This document shows, one piece after another, positions 18,842-27,810 of a DNA stretch of 64,000 nt. This DNA comes from SCGC-AG-212-J23 sp035649175 (GTDB lineage Bacteria; Pseudomonadota; Gammaproteobacteria; Burkholderiales; SG8-39). The stretch's first letter is position 1; each line of letters starts with the position of its first letter. Location: the NCBI GenBank assembly GCA_035649175.1, contig DASRKB010000033.1, forward strand, positions 1 through 64,000, written 5' to 3'. The translations under genes were made by a program, and so were the position numbers. The notes under the pieces were generated by a model, which worked only from the letters and a program-made list of their open reading frames with translations, had not been told where the DNA came from and did not search any database.

Positions 18842-19884
18842 CCCCGATGCTCCCGCCACAGGCCGAGCGCTTCCTGCACCGGACGGTCCGAGAAGGAGAA
18901 GAGGACGGTCTCGGCGTCCGCGCGAAGCTCCAGCGGCGCCCATGACGGCACGACGAAGGTGTCGCGCGGCTCGAACTCGTACGTTTGAGCGCCGATGCGC
19001 GCGGATCCCTTGCCTTCGACCACCGAGTAGACCGTCGCGTCGGTCGAGCGGTAGGCGCGGGTGGCGAAGCCATTGGGTAGCAGCTGGATGAAGGCGCCGA
19101 TGGTCGGCATGGCAGGGCCGCCGGTGAGCGGATTGGTGAACTGCATCTTCCAGCCGTGCCAGGCGTCCGTCGCCTGGTCGCGCGCGAGACCCACGAGGGA
19201 CTCGCGGCTTCGGGCATAGGGATAGTTGAAGATCGGGGAGGTCTTGCCGAAGGGCGCCGCGGCGCCGAGGGGCATCAGGTTGTTGCCGAAGCGCGCGGTG
19301 GACGCGCCTTCGCTGCGCGATACCGGCTGCACTTCCTCGGGGAAGGGCTCGTGGAACTGGGCGCCGAACGTCTGGACGATGCGAATGTCGAGGCCGTCCA
19401 TCCACACCACCGGCTCCGAGCCCGGGTTGCCGTGGTCGTGCCAGGTCCAGGAGGGCGTGATGATGAAGTCGCCCGGATGCATGACGGTGCGCTCGCCGTC
19501 GACCGCGGTGTAGGCGCCGGTGCCCTCGACGATGAAGCGCAGCGCCGACTGCGAGTGCCGGTGGCTGGGCGCGATCTCGCCGGGCAGGATGAGCTGCAGG
19601 CCGGCGTACAGACTCTGGGTGATGCACGACTCGCCACGCATGCCCGGGTTCTCGAGGATCAGGACCCGTCGCACCGCCTCGCGGGCAGTGATGAGCTCGC
19701 CCGCCTCCATCAGGTAGGGCCGCGCCTCGCTGTACTTCCAGAGGGCGGGCTTGCAGGGGGTCGCGGGCTCGTTCGGGATCAGGTTGTGCAGGACCTCCCA
19801 CAGGGGGGCAAGGTCGTGCTTGTCCATGCGCCGATAGAGATCCTGGCGCGCCGCGCGGTTCTTGGGCTGGGGAACACTGGCCAT
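18838..19884 (-). CDS. Gentisate 1,2-dioxygenase
   Basis: Bicupin Fe(II) ring-cleavage dioxygenase of 348 residues converting gentisate to maleylpyruvate. The first cupin has LILPGEIAPSHRHSQSALRF with the HxH iron ligands near residue 107, and the third ligand lies in PSWTWHDHGN near residue 150. A second cupin (YRSTDATVYSVVEGKG) follows near residue 275. It lies 27 bases downstream of the IorB-type gene in a minus-strand unit. No maleylpyruvate isomerase or fumarylpyruvate hydrolase is visible beside it. Confidence 0.92.
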   Translation of the reverse strand: MASVPQPKNRAARQDLYRRMDKHDLAPLWEVLHNLIPNEPATPCKPALWKYSEARPYLMEAGELITAREAVRRVLILENPGMRGESCITQSLYAGLQLILPGEIAPSHRHSQSALRFIVEGTGAYTAVDGERTVMHPGDFIITPSWTWHDHGNPGSEPVVWMDGLDIRIVQTFGAQFHEPFPEEVQPVSRSEGASTARFGNNLMPLGAAAPFGKTSPIFNYPYARSRESLVGLARDQATDAWHGWKMQFTNPLTGGPAMPTIGAFIQLLPNGFATRAYRSTDATVYSVVEGKGSARIGAQTYEFEPRDTFVVPSWAPLELRADAETVLFSFSDRPVQEALGLWREHRG

Positions 19885-19911
19885 GACATTTTTCCCTGCG
19901 AAAAGGCGATT

Positions 19912-21372
19912 CTACGTGCGGCCGACTGGCTTGAGCCACATGACCGGCTTTCCCAGGGTCGAGCCGAGCGCCTTGCCCTCGGGGTCGGCGAGCGCCGCCT
20001 CGCGCGCCTTGCGGATCGCGGCGGCCTGCTGCCGCACTTCGGAGGTAGGCGGGTTCTCGACCAGGGCGTCGACGATGGCGAGGAAGTTCGCCTTGCCTCG
20101 GCGGTGGGTCTCGCCGTAGCCCTTGATCAGGTTGGCGCAGGCTGCGACCTCGAGCGCGAGCGCGGCGTCGCGCTTCGCGGCTTCGGCGACGAGCGCGAGC
20201 CAGCGCTCGATGAGCGCCTGCTCCTCGCGGTAGCGGTGGCTGTAGGGACGCAGCGGGCGCAGCCAGGCGAGCGAGCGCACGAGGAGGAACCCGGGGAGGC
20301 CGGAGGTGCGGATGTGCATGCCCACGTTGTAGGCGTCGAGCTTGCCGCGGCGCTCCGCCCAGTCCATGAGGCGCCTGCCGAGGAAGGCGGGCAGGATCGA
20401 GGCGAACTCCTCGACGCCGGGCTTGAGGTAGTCGATCACCACCACCGGCTCGCCTTCCTTGGCGCCAACCTCGCTGCGTACTCGCTGGAAGCGGGTGCTT
20501 CTGGTCTTGAGGTCGGCGACGCGGATGATGTCCTCGAAGCTCATCCACACCGCGAGGAGGCGGGCGACCTCCGCCGCCAGTTTCCGATCCCCGGGCAGGA
20601 AGGGCCGCACCCGTTCCTCATATAGGGCGGCATAGCGCTCGCCCTGGTAGTCGATGAGGCGCTCGCGCCCGAGCCGGACGATCTCGTCGAGCTCGGTCGC
20701 GCGCCTGGGCGCCGCCGCCTCAGCGGGCGGCTTGCGCTGGCCTGCGGCGATCTCGTAGCCAGCGGCGAAGCCGCGCAGGCTCGCTTCCGCGCCCCGGCCA
20801 CCGCGGCGGATCGCCTGCTCGCATGCCTCCCGCGCGAGCGGCAGCACGCCGCTGCCCGCCATCGCGCCGTAGAGCACCGCGTTGATCACCGTGCCGCTTT
20901 CTTGCGCGAGCTCGCGCATGTCGAACATCACCGCGTGCTTCGCGAGCTGCGCGGCTGCCTCGACCACGCGCGAGGACTCGAAGCGGCCGTCGGCCATCTG
21001 CATCTTCTCCACCGTGGCGTAGATGCGGTGCGTCGAGGCGATGAGCGTGGTGCGCTCGGGGCTCACGAAGCCGTTCTGCATGGCGCGGCCGGCCTCGACG
21101 AGCTCGGAGGCCACCATGATGTCGACATTGCCCGGGCTGGGTGTGAGCGAGAGGACGGGCTCTTTTCCCCCGAGTTCCCCCCTTGAGGCCGGAAAGATCT
21201 CCAGATAGTACGTGGTGGCGCCGGTGCGCTGCGCAACGCCGGGAATGGAGGTCGCCTGCGCGGGAAGCCCGGTTGCGGTGGCCGCTTCCATCAGCCAGTC
21301 GGCCATGACGCCGCCGCCTTCGCCGCCCAGGGCGGCGATGAGGATGGTGATGGGACGCTCGGGAAGGCTCAT
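19912..21372 (-). CDS. IorB-type 2-ketoacid:ferredoxin oxidoreductase subunit with C-terminal extension
   Basis: 486-residue partner of the two alpha subunits. The N-terminal gamma-type domain (ALGGEGGGVMADWLMEAA near residues 14-31, IPGVAQRTGATTYYLEIFP near 44-62) is the IorB core. Residues after about 200 form a long helical extension (DUF6537-like) found in the aerobic proteobacterial versions. The start overlaps the alpha-subunit stop (ATGA). The complex would oxidatively decarboxylate an aryl or branched 2-ketoacid to acyl-CoA with ferredoxin. The true substrate is not deducible here. Confidence 0.88.
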   Translation of the reverse strand: MSLPERPITILIAALGGEGGGVMADWLMEAATATGLPAQATSIPGVAQRTGATTYYLEIFPASRGELGGKEPVLSLTPSPGNVDIMVASELVEAGRAMQNGFVSPERTTLIASTHRIYATVEKMQMADGRFESSRVVEAAAQLAKHAVMFDMRELAQESGTVINAVLYGAMAGSGVLPLAREACEQAIRRGGRGAEASLRGFAAGYEIAAGQRKPPAEAAAPRRATELDEIVRLGRERLIDYQGERYAALYEERVRPFLPGDRKLAAEVARLLAVWMSFEDIIRVADLKTRSTRFQRVRSEVGAKEGEPVVVIDYLKPGVEEFASILPAFLGRRLMDWAERRGKLDAYNVGMHIRTSGLPGFLLVRSLAWLRPLRPYSHRYREEQALIERWLALVAEAAKRDAALALEVAACANLIKGYGETHRRGKANFLAIVDALVENPPTSEVRQQAAAIRKAREAALADPEGKALGSTLGKPVMWLKPVGRT

Positions 21373-23486
21373 AGGAATCGACTCAGGAGGCGGTCCCACG
21401 TGCTCGGGTTCTGGATCACCTCGGCGCGGTAGAACGAAGGGCAGAGGACGGCGGCATGCGCATTCTCGCCGCACAGGCCGCAGCCGACGCAGCCGTCGAT
21501 GACGCTCGCCACCGGGTCGCGGCGCAGCGGGTCGGGATTGTCCTTCACGGTGAGCGTCGGGCAGCCCGACAGGCGGATGCAGGAGTGGTCGCCGGTGCAG
21601 GTGTCTTCGTCCACGCCGTACTTCACGCGCACCGTTCGCCTTCCCTCGGATAACTGCTTCGAGACGAAAGGCCGCAGGCGGCGCTGGCGCTCGAGCTGGC
21701 ATTCGCCCTCGGCCACGATCACCTTGAGTCCCTTGTAGGCGGTGCTCATCGCCTCCTTGTAGACCTTGGCGACCTCGCCGACCTTGTAGTTGTTCACCGT
21801 GCGCAGCCACTTCACGCCCAGCCCGGTCAGCGTGTCCTCGATCGTGCGGTCGGCGTGCGCGGCGCTCTTGCCGACCGCCACCATGCGCGCGTCCTCCGGC
21901 GGCGAGGAGAGGAGCTCCTGCGTGCCGGTGGCGGACGCATAGCCGTTTTTCATGATCACCAGCACGCCGTCGCCCTTGTTCATCAGGTTGGAGGCGACGC
22001 CGGAGAGCAGCCCGTTGTGCCAGAAGCCGCCGTCGCCCATGATCGCGACCGGCCGGCGCGAGGACATCGGCGCGACTCCCGCCGCCGAGGCGAGGCTCAT
22101 GCCGTAGCCGAGCAGCGTATTGCCCTGCGAGAACGGCTCGAACGAGCCGAAGCAGTGGCAGCCGACGTCCATCGACACGTGCGGCCGGCCGATGTCCTGC
22201 GCCACCAGCTTCATCGCCGAGAACACCGGCCGCTCCGGACAGCCGGTGCAGAAGGTCGGCGGTCGCAACGGCAGCGCGCCGAGCAGCTCGCCCGCGCTCT
22301 GACGGGTCGCCGCGACGCTTTTCAACCATTCGTCTCCTGAAGAAAGGCTGAGGTGCGGCGCATGCTGCCCGAGGAACTTGGAGAGGCCGCGGACTAGCGC
22401 TTCGACGTTGTAGTCGCCGGCCATATGCATGCAATCCTTGCCGTGCAGCTTGGCCTGCACGTCGGCGCGGCGCAGGAACGTGGCGATCTCCTGCTCGATG
22501 AACTCAGGCTGCCCTTCCTCGAGCACGAGGATGGCCTTCCTGGAGGCGCAGAAGGAGGTGATCTCTTCGGGCACGAGGGGATAGACGCAGTTCAACGTGA
22601 GGATCGGAATGCGGCTCGCGCCGAAGGGATCGGCGAGTTCCAGGATGCCGAGCGCCCGCTGCAGGCCGTTGTAGAGCCCGCCCTGGACGATGATGCCCAA
22701 GGCTTTCTCGGCGCCGTCGAAGTGCTCGTTCAGCCTGTTCTCCAGGATGAACTTGCGCGCCGCGGGAAGGCGCACCTCGGACTTCAGCTTCTCCTGGCGG
22801 AAGGTGGCCGGAGGGTGCGCCAGTCGGTCGTAGATGAACTCCTTCGGCGGCCCATCGAGCTTCTCCCGGGTGGAAACCTTCGGCGCGACGTTGCGCTTCG
22901 CCGCGAAGCTGCCGCGGACGTGGCAGGCGCGAATGCGCAGCTCCATCATCACCGGCGTGCTCGAGGCCTCCGAGAGCTCGAATCCCTTCTCTACCATGCG
23001 CACGATGGTCGGCAGGTTCGGGCGCGGGTCGAGGAGCCAGATGAGCGACTTCAGCGCGAAGGCGTGGCTGCGCTCCTGCGCCACCACGCCGCCCTCGCCA
23101 TAGTCCTCGCCCAGCACGATGAGCGTGCCGCCCATGACGCCCGCACTCGCGAGGTAGGACAGCGCATCGGCCGCGACGTTGGTGCCGACGATCGATTTCC
23201 AGGTCACCGCGCCGCGCGCGGGGTAGTTGATCGACGCCCCGAGCATCGCTGCCGCGGAAGCCTCGCTCGTGCACGCCTCGACGTGCACGCCGAGGTCGTC
23301 CATGTAGTCGCGCGCCTGCACCATGACGTCGAGCAGGTGCGACACCGGCGCGCCCTGGTAGCCGCCGACGTAGGAGACGCCGGACTGCAGCAGCGCCTTG
23401 GTCACGGCGAGAATGCCTTCGCCGTGGAAGGTCTCGCCGTCGCCCAGGCGGAGCGACTCTATTTCCCTATTGAATTGCCGTTCCAC
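21369..23486 (-). CDS. IorA-type 2-ketoacid:ferredoxin oxidoreductase alpha subunit, copy 1
   Basis: 705-residue thiamine-diphosphate and Fe-S enzyme. The order is an N-terminal pyrimidine-binding domain (YVGGYQGAPVSHLLDV), a TPP domain with FCTGCPERPVFSAMK and GDGGFWHNGL, and a C-terminal ferredoxin domain (CTGDHSCIRLSGCP, CVGCGLCGENA). The GTG start VERQFNREIESL aligns with the ATG of the upstream paralogue and overlaps that gene by 28 bases. In the first cluster motif an Asp stands where the second Cys is expected. It is a tandem duplicate of the next gene. Confidence 0.9.
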   Translation of the reverse strand: MERQFNREIESLRLGDGETFHGEGILAVTKALLQSGVSYVGGYQGAPVSHLLDVMVQARDYMDDLGVHVEACTSEASAAAMLGASINYPARGAVTWKSIVGTNVAADALSYLASAGVMGGTLIVLGEDYGEGGVVAQERSHAFALKSLIWLLDPRPNLPTIVRMVEKGFELSEASSTPVMMELRIRACHVRGSFAAKRNVAPKVSTREKLDGPPKEFIYDRLAHPPATFRQEKLKSEVRLPAARKFILENRLNEHFDGAEKALGIIVQGGLYNGLQRALGILELADPFGASRIPILTLNCVYPLVPEEITSFCASRKAILVLEEGQPEFIEQEIATFLRRADVQAKLHGKDCMHMAGDYNVEALVRGLSKFLGQHAPHLSLSSGDEWLKSVAATRQSAGELLGALPLRPPTFCTGCPERPVFSAMKLVAQDIGRPHVSMDVGCHCFGSFEPFSQGNTLLGYGMSLASAAGVAPMSSRRPVAIMGDGGFWHNGLLSGVASNLMNKGDGVLVIMKNGYASATGTQELLSSPPEDARMVAVGKSAAHADRTIEDTLTGLGVKWLRTVNNYKVGEVAKVYKEAMSTAYKGLKVIVAEGECQLERQRRLRPFVSKQLSEGRRTVRVKYGVDEDTCTGDHSCIRLSGCPTLTVKDNPDPLRRDPVASVIDGCVGCGLCGENAHAAVLCPSFYRAEVIQNPSTWDRLLSRFL

Positions 23487-25525
23487 AGCTTGTCCCACCA
23501 AGTCGGGTTCTGGATCACTTCGGCGCGGTAGAAGGAGGGGCAGAGCACGGCGGCGTGCGCGTTCTCGCCGCAGAGGCCGCAGCCGACGCAGCCCTCGATC
23601 ACGGTCGCCACCGGGTCGCGCCGCAGCGGGTCCGGGTTGTCCTTGATGGTGAGTGTCGGGCAGCCGGAGAGCCGGATGCAGGAGTGGTCGCCGGTGCAGG
23701 TGTCCTCGTCCACCCCGTACTTCACCCGCACCACCCGTTCCCCGGAAGACAATTTCTTGGAAACAACCGGCTTGAGCTTGCGCTGGCGCTCGAGCTGGCA
23801 CTCGCCTTCCGCGATGATGACCTTGAGGCCCTTCTCCTTCGCCGTCATGGCCTCCTTCAGCGTCTTCGCGACTTCGCCGACGTGATAGTTGTGGACGGTC
23901 TTCATCCACGGCACGCCGATGCCCTCGAGCGCGCGCTCCATGCTGATGTCTTCCTTTACCTCGCTATGCTGGGGCGAGGAGGGCAGCTCCTGCGTGCCGG
24001 TGGCGGAGCTGTAGCCGTTCTTCATGATCACCAGGATGCCGTCGTTCTTGTTGAACACCGTGTTGGCGATACCGGTGGTGAGGCCGTTGTGCCAGAAGCC
24101 GCCGTCGCCCATGATCGTCACGGAGCGCCTCGCCATCGCCGGGTGCACCGCCGAGTTCGAGGCGAGGCCCAGGCCGTAGCCGAGCACCGTGTTGCCAATG
24201 TTGAACGGCGGCAGCGTGGAGAAGAGATGGCAGCCGATGTCCGCGGAGACGTGGAACCTGCCGCTCTCTTTCTCGAGGATCTTCATCGCGGAGAAGACAG
24301 GACGCTCGGGACAGCCCACGCAGAAGCCGGGCGGGCGCTGGGGTAGCCCTGACAGAAGCCCTGCGGCTTTCTTCTTCAAGGATGAAATGTGGGAAACGGC
24401 ATCCTCGCGTCCGAGGTACTTCGCGATGCCCGTGAGCACCACCTCGCCGGTGTACTCGCCGGCGAGCGGCAGCACGTCCTTGCCGCGCACCTGCACGTCG
24501 TCGACGCGCGCGCGCCGCAGCGTCGCGAGGACCGCATCCTCGATATACGCCGGCTGGCCTTCCTCCACGATCAGAATGCTTTTCTTCCCCTTCGAGAATT
24601 CCACGATCTCGTCGGGGATGAGGGGGTAGGCGACGTTCAGGCAGTAGATCGGCACGCGCGAAGCGCCGAACGCGTCCGCGAGGCCGAGCGTTTGCAATGC
24701 CCGGATGACCGCGTTGTACATCCCGCCCTGGCAGAGGATACCGAGCTCCGCCATGTGCCCGGCGAACACCTCGTTGAGCTTCCTTTCCTTGATGAAGCGC
24801 ACGGCGGCGGGCCAGCGCACCTCGACCTTCTGCTTTTCCTGGAGGTAAGTCGCGGGCGGCAGGCAGATGCGGTTGTAGTCGAAGTCCGGATTCTCCAGCG
24901 GGGTATTCTTGGAATAAGGACTTCTTCTGTTTTCCTTGGTGCGGAAGCTGCCCTGCACGTGGCAGGCACGGATGCGCAGCTCGAGCATCACCGGAGTACT
25001 CGAGGCCTCGGACAGCTCGAAGCCCTGCTCGACCATCTCGACGATCTTGGGCAGGTTGGGCCGCGGGTCGAGGAGCCACATCTGGGACTTCATGGCGAAG
25101 GCGTGCGTGCGCTCCTGGATGATCGAGGCGCCCTCGCCGTAGTCCTCGCCCAGCACGAGCACGGTGCCGCCCTTCACGCCTGCGGAGGCCAGGTTGGAGA
25201 GCGCATCTGAGGCGACGTTCGTGCCGACGGTGGACTTGAACGCCACGGCGCCGCGCATCGGGTAGTTGATCGAGGCGCCGAGCATCGCCGCCGCGCCGGC
25301 CTCGTTGGCGTTGGTCTCGACGTGCACGCCGAGCTCGTCGAGGATCTCGCGCGCGTCGTTCAGCACGTCCATCACGTGCGATACCGGCGCGCCCTGGTAG
25401 CCGCCGACGTAGGCGACCCCGGACTGCAGCAGGGCCTTGGTGACGGCGAGGATCGCCTCGCCGTGAAAGACCTCGCCCTCGCCGAGCGTGAGCTTGGCGA
25501 CCTCCTCCTTGAAGGAACGCTCCAT
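23459..25525 (-). CDS. IorA-type 2-ketoacid:ferredoxin oxidoreductase alpha subunit, copy 2
   Basis: 688-residue paralogue of the downstream gene with the same domain order: N-terminal pyrimidine domain, CVGCPERPVFSAMK near residue 430, GDGGFWHNGL near 500 and a ferredoxin domain near 610-680. Between residues 205 and 230 it carries a lysine/asparagine-rich loop (RTKENRRSPYSKN) encoded by AT-rich codons. It is first in the minus-strand unit and divergent from a LysR gene, with a palindrome between them. Two alpha genes with one beta gene suggest alternative complexes with different substrate range. Confidence 0.9.
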   Translation of the reverse strand: MERSFKEEVAKLTLGEGEVFHGEAILAVTKALLQSGVAYVGGYQGAPVSHVMDVLNDAREILDELGVHVETNANEAGAAAMLGASINYPMRGAVAFKSTVGTNVASDALSNLASAGVKGGTVLVLGEDYGEGASIIQERTHAFAMKSQMWLLDPRPNLPKIVEMVEQGFELSEASSTPVMLELRIRACHVQGSFRTKENRRSPYSKNTPLENPDFDYNRICLPPATYLQEKQKVEVRWPAAVRFIKERKLNEVFAGHMAELGILCQGGMYNAVIRALQTLGLADAFGASRVPIYCLNVAYPLIPDEIVEFSKGKKSILIVEEGQPAYIEDAVLATLRRARVDDVQVRGKDVLPLAGEYTGEVVLTGIAKYLGREDAVSHISSLKKKAAGLLSGLPQRPPGFCVGCPERPVFSAMKILEKESGRFHVSADIGCHLFSTLPPFNIGNTVLGYGLGLASNSAVHPAMARRSVTIMGDGGFWHNGLTTGIANTVFNKNDGILVIMKNGYSSATGTQELPSSPQHSEVKEDISMERALEGIGVPWMKTVHNYHVGEVAKTLKEAMTAKEKGLKVIIAEGECQLERQRKLKPVVSKKLSSGERVVRVKYGVDEDTCTGDHSCIRLSGCPTLTIKDNPDPLRRDPVATVIEGCVGCGLCGENAHAAVLCPSFYRAEVIQNPTWWDKLWNGNSIGK

Positions 25526-25555
25526 GAACCGTGCATCGTCTGCCCTCGGGCGACC

Positions 25556-25566
25556 ATTTGTCAAAT
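25556..25566. promoter_or_regulatory. Palindrome between ior unit and LysR gene
   Basis: ATTTGTCAAAT is a perfect 11-base inverted repeat (ATTTG-T-CAAAT) in the short divergent region. LysR proteins usually bind a T-N11-A dyad located exactly there, so this is a candidate autoregulatory/activation site. It fits best if the LysR gene starts at one of its downstream ATGs. Binding is inferred. Confidence 0.4.
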
Positions 25567-25595
25567 AGATGACGGTCATGCTACGAATCACGGAT

Positions 25596-26489
25596 ATGAA
25601 TGTCCGTGACCTCGACCTCAACCTGCTGCGGGCCTTCGACGCCGTCCTGCGGGGCCGCAGCGTCACGGCGGCGGCCGCGCAGCTGGGGCTTTCGCAGCCG
25701 GCGGTCTCCAACGCGCTCGCCCGCCTGCGCGCTGCGTTCGGCGATGCGCTCTTCCTGCGCGGGTCCCAGGGCATGGAGCCCACGCCCTTCGCCCGCGAGC
25801 TCGCCGAGCCGGTGCGCCAGGCGCTCGCGCTCCTAGAATCGGCGCTCGCGCACGGCCCGGGGTTCGACCCGGCGAGCTCGAGCCGCGCCTTCCGCTTTTA
25901 CATGTCGGACCTCGGCCAGGTCGAGTTCCTGCCCCCGCTGGTGGAGCGCGTGCGCCGGGTCGCGCCGCACCTGCGGCTCGAGGCGGTCGGCATCGAGCCG
26001 GGCGCCATCGCCGATGCGCTCGCCGCCGGCAGCCTGGACCTCGCCATGGGCTTCCTTCTTGGGCTCGGACCCCCGGTGCAGCGCCGAGCGCTGTTCCGGG
26101 ACCCGTACGTCTGCCTGCTACGCAGCGACCACCCCATCCGCACGCTGACCCGCAAGACGTTCCTGGAGGCATCCCACGCCCTGGTGTCGTATCGCGGCGG
26201 GCACCGCGTCGTGGAAGAGGCGCTTGAACGCGCCGGGCTCGCGCGACGCATCGTGCTGCGCGTGCCGCACTTCACCGTGGTGCCGATGGTGCTCGAGCGC
26301 ACCGATCTCATCCTCACGCTGCCCGCGCGCGTGGCGCGCGTCTACGAGCGCCGCGGCGCTTTTCGCTCGCTTCCGCCGCCGCTGCCCATCCCGCCCGCCG
26401 AGGTGGCCGTGCACTGGCACGAGCGCTTCGACGCGGACCCCGGCAACCGCTGGCTGCGCGAGCAGCTGATCGAGCTGTTCGCCCCGTGA
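25596..26489 (+). CDS. LysR-family transcriptional regulator
   Basis: 297 residues from MNVRDLDLNLLRAF, or 306 from an ATG 27 bases upstream. The helix-turn-helix is SVTAAAAQLGLSQPAVSNALARLR near residues 24-47, followed by a periplasmic-binding-protein-like effector domain. The start at MNVRDLDLN is chosen because LysR proteins typically begin this way and it leaves the palindrome outside the gene. It is divergent from the two-alpha ior unit, which it probably controls. Its stop lies four bases from the convergent TRAP permease stop. Confidence 0.92.
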   Translation: MNVRDLDLNLLRAFDAVLRGRSVTAAAAQLGLSQPAVSNALARLRAAFGDALFLRGSQGMEPTPFARELAEPVRQALALLESALAHGPGFDPASSSRAFRFYMSDLGQVEFLPPLVERVRRVAPHLRLEAVGIEPGAIADALAAGSLDLAMGFLLGLGPPVQRRALFRDPYVCLLRSDHPIRTLTRKTFLEASHALVSYRGGHRVVEEALERAGLARRIVLRVPHFTVVPMVLERTDLILTLPARVARVYERRGAFRSLPPPLPIPPAEVAVHWHERFDADPGNRWLREQLIELFAP

Positions 26490-26493
26490 AAGC

Positions 26494-27810
26494 CTACTTG
26501 ATCAGGACTTTGGGAAGCCACGTGGCGAGGGGCGGGAAGGCCACCACTGCGGCGAGCGCCACCATCCCCATTACGAGGTAGGGCGTAACCGCCCGCCACA
26601 CCTGAGACATGGCGATCTCCTTCGGCGCTACGCTCTTCATCGTGAAGAGCAGCATGCCGAACGGCGGCGTGATGAGGCCGAGTTGCATGCACATGAGGAA
26701 AAGCACCCCGAACCACACCACGTCGAAGCCGTAGGCCGCGACCAGAGGCATGAAGAACGGCAGGCAGATGAGCATCATGCTGACCTGGTCCACGAAGCAC
26801 CCCAGCACGAGCAGGATGACGAGCATCGCGGCCAGTACGAGCCAGGGCGAGAGCTCCGCGCCGGTGATGGCCTGCACCAGCCCGTTCGTGGCTCCGGAGA
26901 AAGTCAGGATCTGCGCGAACGTGGTGGCTCCGACGATGATGAACAGGATGATGCCGGAGATGCCCGCCGTGCCCATGAGCGCGCGCATGAGGTTGGATAG
27001 GGTCAGCGCCCGATAGATCCACGCGACGACCACGGTCGCCACGGCACCGACCGCCGCCGCCTCCGTGGGCGTAGCCCAGCCCGCGGCCATTGCGGCTACC
27101 ACCACGACGAAGATCATGACGAGCGGCGCCACGTAGAGCAGCAACGGACCGAGCCGCTGCCAGAGCGACATCGGCTCGTGCTCGAACGCAGGCGCCAGCC
27201 CGGGCTCGAACGCGGCGCGGAGCACGATCCAGCCGACGAAGAGGCAGGACAGAAGCACTCCCGGGACGATGCCCGCGATGAGCAGCTGGGAGATCGAGAT
27301 GCCGGCGAGGCTGCCGAGCAGTACCGCGAGGGCGGAGGGCGGGATCAGCATGTCCACCCCCCCGATCGCCATGATCGGCCCCATGGCCATGTTGGGGTGG
27401 TAGCCCCGCGCCAGCATCTGCGGCAAGAGGAGGCTGCCGAGCAGGGCGGTGGTCGCGATCGTCGAGCCGGAGATCGCGGAGAAGACGGTGCCCGCCACGA
27501 CCGCAACGACCGCGAGCCTTCCCGGCACGCGCCAGATCAGGCGGTCGATCGCGTCGATCGCCTTCATCGCCACGCCGGTGTGGAAGAGGACCTCTCCCAT
27601 GAGGACGAAGAAAGGGATGGGCGTGAGCGAAAAGGAGGAGATCGAGGCGACGCCGTTCCGCACGAGCTGGATCATGCCGGCGTCCTTGCCGAGCCAGAAC
27701 CATGCGCCGACGATGTTGATGCCGAGAAAGGCAAACGCCGCTGGCAGGGCAAGGGCGAAGAGCAAAGTCAACGACCCGAAGAGCAGGCATGCCGCTAACC
27801 ACCAGGTCAT
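26494..27810 (-). CDS. TRAP transporter large permease (DctM)
   Basis: Inner-membrane channel subunit of a tripartite ATP-independent periplasmic transporter, 438 residues with about 12 membrane spans. Landmarks are TPIPFFVLMGEVLFHTG near residue 45, SGSTIATTALLGSLLLPQM near 95 and the conserved MQLGLITPPFGMLLF near 370. The ATG at MTWWLAACLLF overlaps the small-permease stop by four bases. It is last of the ten-gene minus-strand unit. Confidence 0.95.
   Translation of the reverse strand: MTWWLAACLLFGSLTLLFALALPAAFAFLGINIVGAWFWLGKDAGMIQLVRNGVASISSFSLTPIPFFVLMGEVLFHTGVAMKAIDAIDRLIWRVPGRLAVVAVVAGTVFSAISGSTIATTALLGSLLLPQMLARGYHPNMAMGPIMAIGGVDMLIPPSALAVLLGSLAGISISQLLIAGIVPGVLLSCLFVGWIVLRAAFEPGLAPAFEHEPMSLWQRLGPLLLYVAPLVMIFVVVVAAMAAGWATPTEAAAVGAVATVVVAWIYRALTLSNLMRALMGTAGISGIILFIIVGATTFAQILTFSGATNGLVQAITGAELSPWLVLAAMLVILLVLGCFVDQVSMMLICLPFFMPLVAAYGFDVVWFGVLFLMCMQLGLITPPFGMLLFTMKSVAPKEIAMSQVWRAVTPYLVMGMVALAAVVAFPPLATWLPKVLIK

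Noticed and set aside
17987..20548. Apparent 853-codon minus-strand protein
   Set aside because: Only the last 284 codons look like a protein (alpha/beta hydrolase). The rest is an out-of-frame reading of the gentisate dioxygenase and IorB-type genes.
21369..25525. Tandem iorA repeat as a mobile element
   Set aside because: No transposase, terminal repeats or target duplications are visible; it is a plain gene duplication.
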